Notes under the pieces: generated by a model | The model's database searches: none | Seen by the model: the letters and a program-made list of their open reading frames with translations, nothing else | Told to the model about the DNA's origin: nothing | Virus record (IMG/VR): IMGVR_UViG_3300037517_001415 | Span: 1 to 37,001 of that record | Length of the DNA stretch: 37,001 nucleotides | Strand: one strand, 5' to 3' | Origin: a virus | Position numbers and translations under genes: made by a program | Shown: in pieces, positions 6,417-14,404 of the stretch | Layout: every line of letters begins with the position of its first letter | Numbering within the stretch: position 1 is the stretch's first letter

Positions 6417-6984
6417 TCTCTTCACTCCTTGAAATGTATAACCATGACTTGCCGACTATTTGCAAGTCCGTAAAATATGTATCTACTGCATTCTTTACTG
6501 TTTCATGCGTCGTATAATCGTGACCGCCGATCATTCCGCCCGGCTTGAGCTTCGGAAGCCATATCTCGATATCCACGCAAACAGAGTCGTAATCATGCGA
6601 GCCGTCGATAAAGATAAAGTCAACGCTTCGCTTCTTGAAATTCTTTGAAGCTTGCGCGCTTGTCATGTCGTAGGTTTTAATCACCTTGCTAACAGGCTCG
6701 ATGTTTGCATGATATTCCGTTCGTAATTCGCCACTTTGGCATTTAAAGTCGTAAAAGTCACTCACGGGATTGCGGTGCTCTTCAGAGCCTAAGAAGTGAT
6801 CTACTGCATAGTAAGTGATAGCCTTCCCACTATTCAAGATCTCAACGCCCGCGTAAGCGGCGCTCTTGCCCTTCCAGGCTCCAATCTCTACGAACTTTGC
6901 GCCGTCTTCGGCTTTGTCAATGGCTAGCTTGATTATCTCTTCGTAGTCAAACCAGCCTTGGATGTTTTGGTAGTAATGATTCAT
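6403..6984 (-). CDS. Class I SAM-dependent methyltransferase
   Basis: A 193-residue methyltransferase of the Methyltransf_24 type. Motif I is KFVEIGAWKGKSAAYAG (residues 30-46). VDFIFIDGSHDYDSVCVDIE is the acidic metal/substrate loop, and LKPGGMIGGHDYTTHETVKN is the post-motif region. Members often methylate sugars or small O-acceptors. With two glycosyltransferases just downstream, a glycan-modifying role is more likely than DNA methylation, and no DPPY-type DNA motif is present. A good AAGGA precedes the ATG at 6984. Confidence 0.83.
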   Translation of the reverse strand: MNHYYQNIQGWFDYEEIIKLAIDKAEDGAKFVEIGAWKGKSAAYAGVEILNSGKAITYYAVDHFLGSEEHRNPVSDFYDFKCQSGELRTEYHANIEPVSKVIKTYDMTSAQASKNFKKRSVDFIFIDGSHDYDSVCVDIEIWLPKLKPGGMIGGHDYTTHETVKNAVDTYFTDLQIVGKSWLYISRSEENGKD

Positions 6985-7023
6985 GTTATCCTTTTTGCCG
7001 AATTCAGCAATATGGTAATATAC

Positions 7024-7344
7024 TCAAATATCTATGGACTTTACAAACTCTTCAAAATTTCTTATTATGCAGTATCGATATCCTGCATTCTCTACTTGGC
7101 TTTGCCACCACTTTTGCCGGTCTGTTTGCCGGCCCGTCGGAGTCTTAAACTCCAAGAATATCGGGCCGCTCTTGGATAGGTAAGTCATATCAGCTACTCC
7201 CGATATCATACCCATCACCTTCAATTGAGCGCCTTGCCTCGCATCGCGGGGGTTATTGTGATTCATGTACAAAAGCCCGCGCTCTTCAGGTCGCGCGTTC
7301 CAATGCCATGTAAAGCAGTGCGCTTGTAGTTGTTGTTCAGTCAT
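7024..7344 (-). CDS. VRR-NUC domain nuclease
   Basis: A 106-residue protein from the ATG at 7344; an earlier ATG at 7368 would overlap the upstream gene by 32 bases. The VRR-NUC/PD-(D/E)XK core is GVADMTYL, GPIFLEFKTPTG, and TDRQKWWQSQVENAGYRYCI, where the D of GVAD and the E-x-K of LEFK form the metal site. Stand-alone VRR-NUC proteins of phages act as structure-specific, Holliday-junction-type nucleases. It probably resolves recombination intermediates before packaging, alongside the Sak4 and RecB-like proteins. Confidence 0.88.
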   Translation of the reverse strand: MTEQQLQAHCFTWHWNARPEERGLLYMNHNNPRDARQGAQLKVMGMISGVADMTYLSKSGPIFLEFKTPTGRQTDRQKWWQSQVENAGYRYCIIRNFEEFVKSIDI

Positions 7345-7852
7345 GGTGGTACTTTGTATATTTCCCATAGGGTTTCGGTATTTTCATAACATCAACCAAA
7401 GCATTAATAGTACCTGTTGTTTTGGCTGAGTAAATAATGTCAAATGTCTTGATATTATTCATGAACCATGGCTTAAATAACCTAAAATCTATATCTATAA
7501 CATCGTACAAAGCACCATCTAAGTATCGGAAATATATCAATCTATCAGCATTGCATTTATAAAACCAGCCGATAGCTATGTTGACATCATAAGGATTAAT
7601 CCTTTGCGGCATGGATATATCGATTTTTTGTAAGTATGGAGTGCTTTGTATAAGCTCAACCAATATATCAAGTTCATCCAAAAGGTCTTTACCTTTTGGT
7701 GAAGTAAAGAAACGCTCTTTATATTCAATAGAAAAATTCACATTTCTATCATTTGCATAAATATCAAAACAGTAGTTCCTATCTTCTAAACTCGCTAATG
7801 ATATATCTTGCCCATATTGATTTTTCAAGTGGTTTACTATTTCCTGTTTCAT
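7337..7852 (-). CDS. Putative nuclease-like protein paired with the adenine methyltransferase
   Basis: A 171-residue protein without a clear family. It overlaps the ParB/MT-A70 gene by four bases and is, like that gene, visibly more AT-rich than its neighbours. Near residues 26-47 the pattern CFDIYANDRNV, NFSIEYKERFF places a D about 15 residues ahead of E-Y-K, the spacing of many PD-(D/E)XK nucleases. The rest is mixed alpha/beta with many aromatics (IGWFYKCNADRLIYFRYLDG). A nuclease acting on DNA not modified by its partner is a testable idea, but a plain hypothetical protein remains possible. Confidence 0.6.
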   Translation of the reverse strand: MKQEIVNHLKNQYGQDISLASLEDRNYCFDIYANDRNVNFSIEYKERFFTSPKGKDLLDELDILVELIQSTPYLQKIDISMPQRINPYDVNIAIGWFYKCNADRLIYFRYLDGALYDVIDIDFRLFKPWFMNNIKTFDIIYSAKTTGTINALVDVMKIPKPYGKYTKYHHD

Positions 7853-8997
7853 ACTTCATTACCCCAAAAATACCAATTTTCTTTCTTTGCTTGTCTTGCA
7901 AATAACTCAATTCTATTGCCATGCTGATAAAGATTATCAATTATGTTCAAAAATTCTACAGGCTTTTCCGAATGTTTATCACTTCTTTCAATACTAATAA
8001 CGCTATCGTAAAGGTGCTTTATGTCTGGAGTGGATTTCCCGCGACCGCCGATCAAAAGAAATTCATGTCTTACTGAATTATAGTGGCCCATGTTGTGCTT
8101 GACTTTATCCCATACAAAAGAAGTTTTATATTCAAATCCCCACGCTTCCATAAGTTGCAAGAATAAATTAAGCTTAGGACTTGTAATCCATAAAAACAAA
8201 ACCGCATCTTTGTCAGCTATATCTTTAATCGGCAAAGCACATAGTTCTTCAATTGACATAGAGTTGTAGTGTTTTATAGCACCGCCTAAGTTGGGACTGG
8301 TTTGTTCTAGATCATATTGCCATGGTGGATCTGCATAAATAACTCTATACTTTTCTCTAGTGTCAAATATATTTACTTTAAATTCATTTACTGATACTGT
8401 TGCAATTCTTTGTTCGTATTCCTTCTTTTTCTCAACTTGGATTTCTTTCTTCTCTTCTTTCTTGATCTCTTGGTAAGCTTGGTTGATTGTAACTTCATTA
8501 CTCAAAACTTTTTCTTCTAGTTCTGGAGTAGCTTTCTTAAATACAATATCAGCCATTGCAACCTTGCCGGTACTCCAGTCAAGCGCCTTTGCAATTTCTT
8601 TTTGCGTGTTGTGTTTTGGTTCTAACTTTTTATCAATAGTTGATAAAATGTCCGTTCTTGTTCCTTGTGTTTCTTTACCCTTTTCTAAAAGTATTTCCTT
8701 TTTAACTTGCTGTAACTTATACTTCCATCCATCTGTTAAATTCCGCCTTCCGCTTTGGTTATCAATCATCCAAAGTTTTACTTCGTTGCTATCCTTGAAG
8801 TCTTTGTTTACGGTCTTGTAATCCAAACCATGTTCAGTCGCTATGGCATATCGGTTGTGGCCATCTACCAAGTATCCTTTCCATAATACCAAAGGATCTC
8901 TAATACCTTCGCTTAAAATATTGGCTTCTAACTGTTTGAACTCTTCACCAGTCAAAGCCGGTATAAGCTTCTTAAACTCTTCTCTTATCACTATCAT
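7849..8997 (-). CDS. ParB-domain / MT-A70 adenine-N6 DNA methyltransferase fusion
   Basis: A 382-residue protein with three parts. Residues 1-60 carry a ParB/Srx-type domain with IRDPLVLWKGYLVDGHNRY. Residues 70-200 hold an HTH/KorB-like region (NTQKEIAKALDWSTGKVAMAD) and a Lys/Glu-rich linker. Residues 215-382 are an MT-A70 methyltransferase with the catalytic ADPPWQYDL (DPPW 223-226), AVLFLWITSP, and a closing NRIELFARQ. The family transfers methyl from SAM to adenine N6. The ParB/HTH part probably gives sequence preference. The gene is AT-rich compared with its flanks and is coupled to a possible nuclease downstream, suggesting joint acquisition. Confidence 0.92.
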   Translation of the reverse strand: MIVIREEFKKLIPALTGEEFKQLEANILSEGIRDPLVLWKGYLVDGHNRYAIATEHGLDYKTVNKDFKDSNEVKLWMIDNQSGRRNLTDGWKYKLQQVKKEILLEKGKETQGTRTDILSTIDKKLEPKHNTQKEIAKALDWSTGKVAMADIVFKKATPELEEKVLSNEVTINQAYQEIKKEEKKEIQVEKKKEYEQRIATVSVNEFKVNIFDTREKYRVIYADPPWQYDLEQTSPNLGGAIKHYNSMSIEELCALPIKDIADKDAVLFLWITSPKLNLFLQLMEAWGFEYKTSFVWDKVKHNMGHYNSVRHEFLLIGGRGKSTPDIKHLYDSVISIERSDKHSEKPVEFLNIIDNLYQHGNRIELFARQAKKENWYFWGNEV

Positions 8998-9039
8998 GCT
9001 ACATTCTCCAATGTATTTTGAGCTACTTACTTGTATAGC

Positions 9040-9201
9040 TCAGTCATTTAACAAATAATCCATCATTGCGTAAAACTTCGGACTCCATCTTAGTAACTCT
9101 GCAAGCCAAGCGAATAGCATAATACGAGCCGTATCGTGAGACACGCCGTATTCCATGACTATGTCGTCTATCATGTCGTTAAGCCATTGCTCGGTAGTCA
9201 T
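9040..9201 (-). CDS. Small 53-residue protein after the helicase
   Basis: A short gene starting ATG at 9201, overlapping the helicase stop as ATGA, and ending TGA at 9040. The protein (MTTEQWLNDMIDD..., ending MMDYLLND) is acidic and helical with several Trp. It is not recognised. The tight coupling and the absence of a gap between its neighbours support it as a real gene, perhaps a partner of the helicase. Confidence 0.7.
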   Translation of the reverse strand: MTTEQWLNDMIDDIVMEYGVSHDTARIMLFAWLAELLRWSPKFYAMMDYLLND

Positions 9202-10619
9202 CTCAAGTGTCCTGTCTTGTCTTTGTGTATGAATAGCCAGCCTCTCGCATATCCCATCGCATCTCGGTAGTCTTCGGCTTCGCTTCGCAACTTACATAAA
9301 CTTTGCAGAACATACAAAGGATGTAACTTACCCGCCTTGGTTAAGGCAATCCAATCCGGCAAGCCTCCGAGCTTAGCCATCTCGCGAGCTTCGTGCTTTG
9401 TCAATATAACCAACTCTTCAAGAACTTCGCGTTCTGTTTTCGGAATAAGTTTTCCACACTCCGAGCACACGCGAGCGGAGGCATATAGGAACGCATCGCA
9501 ATGAATGCAATTCTTGTAAACTGCTAATCCGTCCCGCTTCTTTTTAGGCGGCTTAGTCCAGTCGCGGTTATCGTCCCACATGCCAAATCGGTAAAGGTTG
9601 TTACCGAAGTCCAAGACCGTGAATTTATCCTTACCCTCGCAAGTCCTTGATCCCCGTCCGACCATCTGAAGAAACAACGGCAAACTCTTAGTAGCTCGGT
9701 ATAAAATTACCGTCTCAATACTCGGCTCGTCAAAGCCCGTGGTAAAAAGTCCTACATTGATTAAAACGGCGGCGGGGGTCTCTTTATACCACTTAAGAGC
9801 GTTTCGCCTCTCCTCGCGCCCCGCAGACCCGTCTAATGATATTACAGGGTGTCCCACCTTCTCAAATTCTGCATAGAGTTCAGCCGCGCTCTTTAAATTC
9901 GGCGCGAAAGCTATGGCCTTGGTATTCGGTGTCCATCGCTGGTAGTTTTGCACGGCTCCCTTGAATATCTGCATTCGTGAGTATTCGGCTCCTAGTGAAT
10001 CAGCGTCAAAGTCACCGCCTTTGGTTTTTACGCCGCTTAGATCGATAGGAACGGAATAGTACGAAGGCTTGGCTAAGTAGCCATCAGAGATAAGACTCGG
10101 AATAGTTGAAGCCTCGACCATGTGAGTATACAAGTCAGTCAACGGCGTTCCCTTCCCCTCTCGGTATGGTGTGGCCGTAGCTCCGAGCACCCTCGCATGA
10201 GAGGGAAGAAGAGGGAAGAGCTTATCGAATGTCCGCTTATGGCATTCATCGAATATGAATAAGTCAACCGAGTTTAGCAGTTCGCTGTAGATCCGCTGTT
10301 CAGCTCGGCGGTATATCGTCTCGATCATAGCCACAAAGATTCGCTGACTTGAGTTAACTCTGGTAGTCTCGGCTGTAATGAGTTCCGGCACGATAGCAAG
10401 GTTATTAAGCGCCCCGCCTGCTTGCCATAGTAGCTCGCCTCGGTCGGTAAGTATCATTACTCTTTTGCCTTTCTGCAGTGCGCTTTGTGCAATAGCAGAG
10501 AACATTATTGTCTTACCAGCTCCAGTCGGAGCGCAAAGAATTACGGCGCGGTGTCCATCGGCAAAAGCTTTGCGGAGGTTCTCAATTGCATCGGCTTGGT
10601 ATTTGCGTAGTTGTATCAT
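9198..10619 (-). CDS. SF2 DEAD/DEAH-type helicase with C-terminal zinc ribbon
   Basis: A 473-residue helicase from the ATG at 10619 (MIQLRKYQADAIENL). It shows a Q-like motif, Walker A APTGAGKT (about 30-37), DECH box (124-127), GATATP (motif III), and LQMVGRGSRT (motif VI), followed by a Cys cluster CIHCDAFLYASARVCSECGK that should bind zinc. A longer frame to 10667 would run through the repeat cluster and is not preferred. Such UvsW/RecG-like helicases remodel forks and recombination intermediates. It is the first gene after the origin-like region and probably starts an operon. Confidence 0.92.
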   Translation of the reverse strand: MIQLRKYQADAIENLRKAFADGHRAVILCAPTGAGKTIMFSAIAQSALQKGKRVMILTDRGELLWQAGGALNNLAIVPELITAETTRVNSSQRIFVAMIETIYRRAEQRIYSELLNSVDLFIFDECHKRTFDKLFPLLPSHARVLGATATPYREGKGTPLTDLYTHMVEASTIPSLISDGYLAKPSYYSVPIDLSGVKTKGGDFDADSLGAEYSRMQIFKGAVQNYQRWTPNTKAIAFAPNLKSAAELYAEFEKVGHPVISLDGSAGREERRNALKWYKETPAAVLINVGLFTTGFDEPSIETVILYRATKSLPLFLQMVGRGSRTCEGKDKFTVLDFGNNLYRFGMWDDNRDWTKPPKKKRDGLAVYKNCIHCDAFLYASARVCSECGKLIPKTEREVLEELVILTKHEAREMAKLGGLPDWIALTKAGKLHPLYVLQSLCKLRSEAEDYRDAMGYARGWLFIHKDKTGHLR

Positions 10620-10669
10620 GTGGTAAGGTGGTAAGAGTGTGGTAAGCAATTTTTTTACTCTTACCACAC

Positions 10670-10683
10670 TTTAAGTTCTTAAA
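10670..10683. promoter_or_regulatory. 14-base palindrome, operator-like
   Basis: TTTAAG, two bases, CTTAAA is a perfect dyad between repeat copies four and five. It lies 50 bases upstream of the helicase start, so it could be an operator or part of the origin. Confidence 0.5.
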
Positions 10684-10722
10684 AATTATTGAGTTACACT
10701 ATTATGTGGTAAGTGGTAAGAG

Positions 10723-10762
10723 AATATATATATATATATATATATTATATATAGTATAGTAA
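10723..10762. other. (AT)n tract, candidate DNA unwinding element
   Basis: About 30 bases of almost uninterrupted alternating AT (10723-10752), followed by AGTATAGTAAG. It is flanked on one side by paired GTGGTAAG repeats and on the other by a terminator hairpin. An easily melted tract beside iterons is the usual shape of a replication origin. It may also supply a -10 element, but the sequence is too simple to call one. Confidence 0.65.
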
Positions 10763-10778
10763 GTGCAATCACACACAT

Positions 10779-10810
10779 AAAAAATGCCAGGAAGTTTTAG
10801 GGCGTTTTTT
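10779..10810. terminator. Bidirectional terminator after the primase-helicase gene
   Basis: AAAAAATGCC, a 12-base loop, GGCGTTTTTT forms a hairpin with A and T tracts on both sides, so it can stop transcription in either direction. It lies 45 bases past the primase-helicase stop (10855) on the minus strand. Confidence 0.7.
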
Positions 10811-10828
10811 ACCTCTAGTCTTACCACA

Positions 10829-10841
10829 CGCCACAATGGCG
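10829..10841. repeat. CGCCA-CAA-TGGCG inverted repeat
   Basis: A perfect 5-bp dyad with a 3-base centre lies between the primase-helicase stop and the last GTGGTAAG copy. A further TTCGCCA copy lies just beside it (10847-10853). It may be a protein-binding site belonging to the origin region. Confidence 0.45.
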
Positions 10842-10854
10842 AAAAATTGGCGAA

Positions 10855-13059
10855 TTAACCGTAACTGCTGAAATTTGATGTGGTAGGCAGTATCTCTTTT
10901 ACCTTGTAGCACTTCACTGACTTACCATTTTTGCGCTTTGAGGTCCTTTCAAATCCTAAATTTCTGAGAGCGATTCCGACTCTTTGAGTGTTAAAATGCA
11001 GTTTTGAGTACTGCATCATGTAGGATATGATCTCGGTTGTTGTTTTCGTATTTGATTCATGATTCGAGTCAGTTTTCTCAAAAAACATCATGATAGCCTC
11101 TTCGACTGTATCTACTTGCTCGTTATATGAAGTGAGCTGGTTCAGGTTTTCGATATCCTCTTTGGATAATTGCCAAGAGCTATTACCTTCAGTGTGATAG
11201 ATGCGATATGCCTCCATGAATAACTCTGTTTTATCGATTGCGTTGAATGCCTCGAAGTCAATTGCTTTTATATTGATAGGCACGATACGGCGGTTCCCGG
11301 TCGGGTCGTTTATGATCTCAAGGTCGTTTGAAGTTCCTGAAAGCACGGCATATCGTGTAAAGTCTTGTGTTCTGCGGCCGTATGGCAATCTAAGAGTGAT
11401 AGTTTGCTTTGAGCTTATGTCTTTGATATGCTTGTACTCGCTTTTGTTTTTACCTGAGAACTCATCATCGCATAGGATTAGTTTTGTACACATAAGCATA
11501 AGATCATCCTTGCCGGTATCGAGTTTGGATTCTCCGTAGTAGCTTCTTAGCTCTTTTGGCAAGAGCCATCTAAAGAAATTAGTTTTCCCAATGCCTTGAC
11601 CTCCGACAAGCACTAGGATAAGAAGCGAGTAAGTGCCGTGCATGGATGCAACGATTGATACTATCCATTTGCGCAAGAAAGCATGCGCATATGCTTGATA
11701 TTCTTCGTATGTAACTCCTTGAGAGTCAAAGGTGATACACTCTGCGAGCTTTTCAATGTTGTTTTGGGTTACTTTATCTTTATTTGCCTCAAAAAACTGC
11801 ATAAATGGGTTATATCGAGGCGTTGCATCCGAATTTATGATGTCTTCGATGGTTGTTTTAGCACAACGCGTTCCAAGCGAGTCAGCTATCTCACCCCAGA
11901 TGGTATTTACATCCCAGTCGGTAAGTGCTCGGTCTTGGTATTCGATCATGTTAGTTACTTCATTCAATTTTAGGCCGTATGTAGCCAGCGCGGCGCGGAT
12001 TTCGGGTAATAGGTTTGCTTGTTTCTCTTTTGTTAGCTCCGAGCGTGGTATGGCGAGCGTTTGCTCTGCTATATCTTGAGCTATCTCGGTTGCTATACCG
12101 TCTTGCTTGGCTAGTTTAGTGACTGACTCGACTATTTCTGCGTCCGACTTGAAGCCCTGCAGCATTTGCGCTTTAGTATATCGTTCTACTTTGCGACTCT
12201 CCTCCGTTTGTATCTCAATACCGGCTTCTTTGCACTTGTAAAAGAAGGTGTTGATTTTTACGCGTCCATTGCCAGTCCGTAGGCATTCGGTATACTTAGC
12301 ATCACACTTTGCAGCGTCATACTTAGATCCTTGTTGAGATATGCAGTGAAAGTAGTGACGGCCTTGTTCTCCGTAGTGTCCTGCGATTGCAAATCCGATT
12401 TGCATCCAGTCATAGTAAGAGTCTACTAGGTCAATGCCACGCGAGCCTATTTGCATGAGGATATGATCTATATCGGATTTGGTATGTGGATAATACCGAC
12501 GCGCCTCTGCTTTTGGTTGTTTTAGGTATCGTTTAAATACTTGTGTTTTGCCCTCGCGTCTATAGAGATGCGGATCAAAGGAGACAAAGCGCAAACGGCT
12601 CGTATCCTTGCACGCTGGATCGCAAATAAGGTGATAACTATCGGCTAGGTGCTTTTCGATAGCGTGGTAGGCTTCTAAATGCTTTGTAGGCTCAATTAAG
12701 AAGTAAACAGCATAGCCATATCCTCCGACTGAGCGGTGATAGGCATAAACGAATGGATCTGACTGCAGTTGTTCTATTTGCATTTCGGGATTGTCTTTCT
12801 CATCGATATCCATGCAAAGAATACCAGAGTGAGCTTCGAGCGCGTCCGCTTTGCGTTCTGCGAACTTGCCGGACGGTGAGATAGCAGGGAGCTTGCGTTT
12901 AAAGTTGGTTTTGTTTTCGCCTTCGGGTAGATTCCGGTAAGTAATAACGATATCTTGCCATATACCTTGTTCTACTGACTTCAGAAAAAAGTCGAAGTCC
13001 ATAGTCTTCGCGGCTTTGGTTTCGCGTGTTGAGTTGAAGAAAGAAATAGTGATACTCAT
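10855..13059 (-). CDS. BT4734/VirE-type primase-helicase
   Basis: A 734-residue fusion. Residues 1-190 match the BT4734-like N-terminal domain: SGILCMDIDEKDNPEMQIEQ with acidic catalytic-type residues, then SVGGYGYAVYFLIEP and SRLRFVSFDP. Residues 195-280 are PriCT-like (DSYYDWMQIGFAIAGHYG, KINTFFYKCKEAG). Residues 400-690 are a VirE-type P-loop helicase with Walker A GGQGIGKTNFFRWLL, Walker B LILCDDEFSG, and GNRRIVPI as arginine finger/sensor. This family is typical of Bacteroidota phages and plasmids and should prime and unwind DNA at the fork. ATGA overlap couples it to the DnaA-like gene upstream. A repeat-rich origin candidate follows. Confidence 0.9.
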   Translation of the reverse strand: MSITISFFNSTRETKAAKTMDFDFFLKSVEQGIWQDIVITYRNLPEGENKTNFKRKLPAISPSGKFAERKADALEAHSGILCMDIDEKDNPEMQIEQLQSDPFVYAYHRSVGGYGYAVYFLIEPTKHLEAYHAIEKHLADSYHLICDPACKDTSRLRFVSFDPHLYRREGKTQVFKRYLKQPKAEARRYYPHTKSDIDHILMQIGSRGIDLVDSYYDWMQIGFAIAGHYGEQGRHYFHCISQQGSKYDAAKCDAKYTECLRTGNGRVKINTFFYKCKEAGIEIQTEESRKVERYTKAQMLQGFKSDAEIVESVTKLAKQDGIATEIAQDIAEQTLAIPRSELTKEKQANLLPEIRAALATYGLKLNEVTNMIEYQDRALTDWDVNTIWGEIADSLGTRCAKTTIEDIINSDATPRYNPFMQFFEANKDKVTQNNIEKLAECITFDSQGVTYEEYQAYAHAFLRKWIVSIVASMHGTYSLLILVLVGGQGIGKTNFFRWLLPKELRSYYGESKLDTGKDDLMLMCTKLILCDDEFSGKNKSEYKHIKDISSKQTITLRLPYGRRTQDFTRYAVLSGTSNDLEIINDPTGNRRIVPINIKAIDFEAFNAIDKTELFMEAYRIYHTEGNSSWQLSKEDIENLNQLTSYNEQVDTVEEAIMMFFEKTDSNHESNTKTTTEIISYMMQYSKLHFNTQRVGIALRNLGFERTSKRKNGKSVKCYKVKEILPTTSNFSSYG

Positions 13060-13496
13060 GCCTTTGCCTTGCGAATAAGTTGTAAGTAGATTTCGTTAAA
13101 GTTCGGGTCTAGGATGCGCTCGTGTTTTATATTTCGGGCTGCAATTATAGGCAATTTACGATCGCAATTAAATATAAAAGCGATATCCGTCATTGTAAAG
13201 CTAAAGTCTTGATAGCATATTGTTATGGCCACATGACGCGCGAAGCTTTGGCGCTGGTGAATATGCTGAACCGATATCTCATAGTATTCGGCTACCACTT
13301 GAATAACCCGCTCGGATACTTCATATAGCTCGGCCGTGTTCAGTTTCCGAACACGCCCGCGGGGTTTTTTTGTTCGATTTCCGAACAACTCCTCACGTTC
13401 TATTTTAAGAATCGCAGAAAGCGGGAGCGTAGCCAGCGGCTTAGGGTTTGTATCTTGCGCGAGATCACTGATGTGACCGATCGGATGTAAGGGCAT
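13056..13496 (-). CDS. DnaA domain IV-like protein with AT-hook-like segment
   Basis: A 146-residue protein. Residues 24-37 (LPLSAILKIEREEL) carry the short motif shared by the three genes upstream. Residues 40-50 (RTKKPRGRVRK) look like an AT-hook. Residues 62-135 (VIQVVAEYYEISVQHIHQRQ, ARHVAITICYQDFSFTMTDI, CDRKLPIIAARNI) follow the order of DnaA domain IV. The DnaA DHTTV signature is replaced by DRKLPII, so it would not read a standard DnaA box. There is no ATPase domain. Translationally coupled to the primase-helicase, it is a good candidate for the origin-recognition protein. Confidence 0.75.
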   Translation of the reverse strand: MPLHPIGHISDLAQDTNPKPLATLPLSAILKIEREELFGNRTKKPRGRVRKLNTAELYEVSERVIQVVAEYYEISVQHIHQRQSFARHVAITICYQDFSFTMTDIAFIFNCDRKLPIIAARNIKHERILDPNFNEIYLQLIRKAKA

Positions 13497-13535
13497 ATTT
13501 TTTCCTCTATGTAATATCCGACTTGTAAAGTAGTT

Positions 13536-14099
13536 TCACGATCTAAATTGTTCATGTCGAGTCCAGAGATAGTCTTCGATTTTTTGCGCTGTTAGTTGCA
13601 CTTGAGAGTAAGTATCGAGCTCATCCATAGCCGCGTAAATATGATGCGATAGAGTCGAGCGATTCATGTTTAGGTATTCGGCGATCTTGAATGATGTAAG
13701 CTTCAGATATACGGTTGCAAAGAATATAAACATTCTCTTTGCTGCTATTAGCTCTTGGAATCTGACTTTATCACGAAGCGTGTGATTTGTCGGGAAATGC
13801 TTAAGTACTTCGACTTCAAGACCGGATAGCTCCGCGTATGGATTTGCAAATGAGAAGTCTATGCCTCGCTTCATAAAGTGAGCGCTTTTGGTTTTGTGGT
13901 TAATTTGAGCGTATTGAAGCTGTGGCCTCTTTTGTTTTGCAAAGTAATAATCTGCAAGGTTATTCTTAGTTTTTATTGCTTGGTTTGTTTTGCGTTCGAG
14001 TTCTTCGCGTTCCTCTCGAAGTTGCTCTGATAGGCTTTTGCCTTTAACGAAGGGGGTCGGTAGACCTTCCCCCTCATCGTAAATAGCCACATGATTCAT
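13536..14099 (-). CDS. Motif-sharing DnaA-IV/HTH-like DNA-binding protein
   Basis: A 187-residue protein. Its first 35 residues (MNHVAIYDEGEGL, then KGKSLSEQLREEREEL) are homologous to those of the next gene upstream. Residues 95-187 (RFQELIAAKRMFIFFATVYL, KLTSFKIAEYLNMNRSTLSH, HIYAAMDEL) resemble the DnaA domain IV helix-turn-helix, with NRSTLSHHI where DnaA has DHTTVLHAI. No nucleotide-binding motif is present. It overlaps the upstream gene as ATGA and is followed by a 39-base gap. Likely a replication initiator or regulator acting with the other three proteins of the cassette. Confidence 0.72.
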   Translation of the reverse strand: MNHVAIYDEGEGLPTPFVKGKSLSEQLREEREELERKTNQAIKTKNNLADYYFAKQKRPQLQYAQINHKTKSAHFMKRGIDFSFANPYAELSGLEVEVLKHFPTNHTLRDKVRFQELIAAKRMFIFFATVYLKLTSFKIAEYLNMNRSTLSHHIYAAMDELDTYSQVQLTAQKIEDYLWTRHEQFRS

Positions 14100-14404
14100 T
14101 TTACATCCTCGAAATCTTTAAAGTACATAGTTAGTGCTCGGCGGAATAGCTCTCTTTGTGAGATATTTTGCGCCTTTGCAAGTGCTCGGAATCGATCTGC
14201 CATTGCGTTTGGTAACTTGAGAGCAAGCGGCGTAATGCCTTGTCTTTCATCTGGTGTGAGTCCTTCGCCTTTGCTTTTTTGGTATCCGATTGCAGTTTTC
14301 TCAATTACTTTGCGTTCCTCTCGCAATTGCTGCGACAATGGCACGCCGAGCTTAAGCGAAGTTTCGATACCGGCTACTTCTTTGTATAGGGCGGATATTT
14401 TCAT
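14096..14404 (-). CDS. Motif-sharing ribbon-helix-helix protein
   Basis: A 102-residue protein. Residues 20-33 (GVPLSQQLREERKVIE) carry the cassette motif, and the following residues through LTPDERQGI also resemble the gene upstream. Residues 55-98 (ITPLALKLPNAMADRFRALA, KAQNISQRELFRRALTMYF) are a typical ribbon-helix-helix DNA-binding domain. RHH proteins bind DNA as dimers, often at tandem or inverted short repeats. It overlaps both neighbours by four bases. It could bind the GTGGTAAG repeats or autoregulate the operon. Confidence 0.75.
   Translation of the reverse strand: MKISALYKEVAGIETSLKLGVPLSQQLREERKVIEKTAIGYQKSKGEGLTPDERQGITPLALKLPNAMADRFRALAKAQNISQRELFRRALTMYFKDFEDVK

Larger units (their letters stand above)
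10620..10827. repeat. GTGGTAAG iteron-like repeat cluster (origin candidate)
   Basis: Seven exact copies of GTGGTAAG lie within 208 bases. Five are on the plus strand (10620-10627, 10628-10635, 10639-10646, 10706-10713, 10713-10720) and two on the minus strand (10660-10667, 10820-10827). Several extend toward GTGTGGTAAGAG. Copies three and four form a 10-bp inverted repeat (GTGTGGTAAG / CTTACCACAC). The cluster fills the only long non-coding gap inside the replication genes and surrounds an (AT)n tract. This is the arrangement of an initiator-binding origin or a multi-operator promoter. Confidence 0.85.

Noticed and set aside
5949-6473. 174-codon open frame on the plus strand
   Set aside because: It lies antisense to four better-supported genes, has no recognisable domain or ribosome-binding site, and is explained by codon bias of the genes opposite.
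10620-10667. N-terminal extension of the SF2 helicase
   Set aside because: The 16 extra residues are only the repeat cluster translated; helicases of this type begin at the MIQLRKYQ segment.
10723-10760. TATAAT-like promoter within the (AT)n tract
   Set aside because: The tract matches any -10 sequence in several frames and no convincing -35 lies at 16-18 bases.
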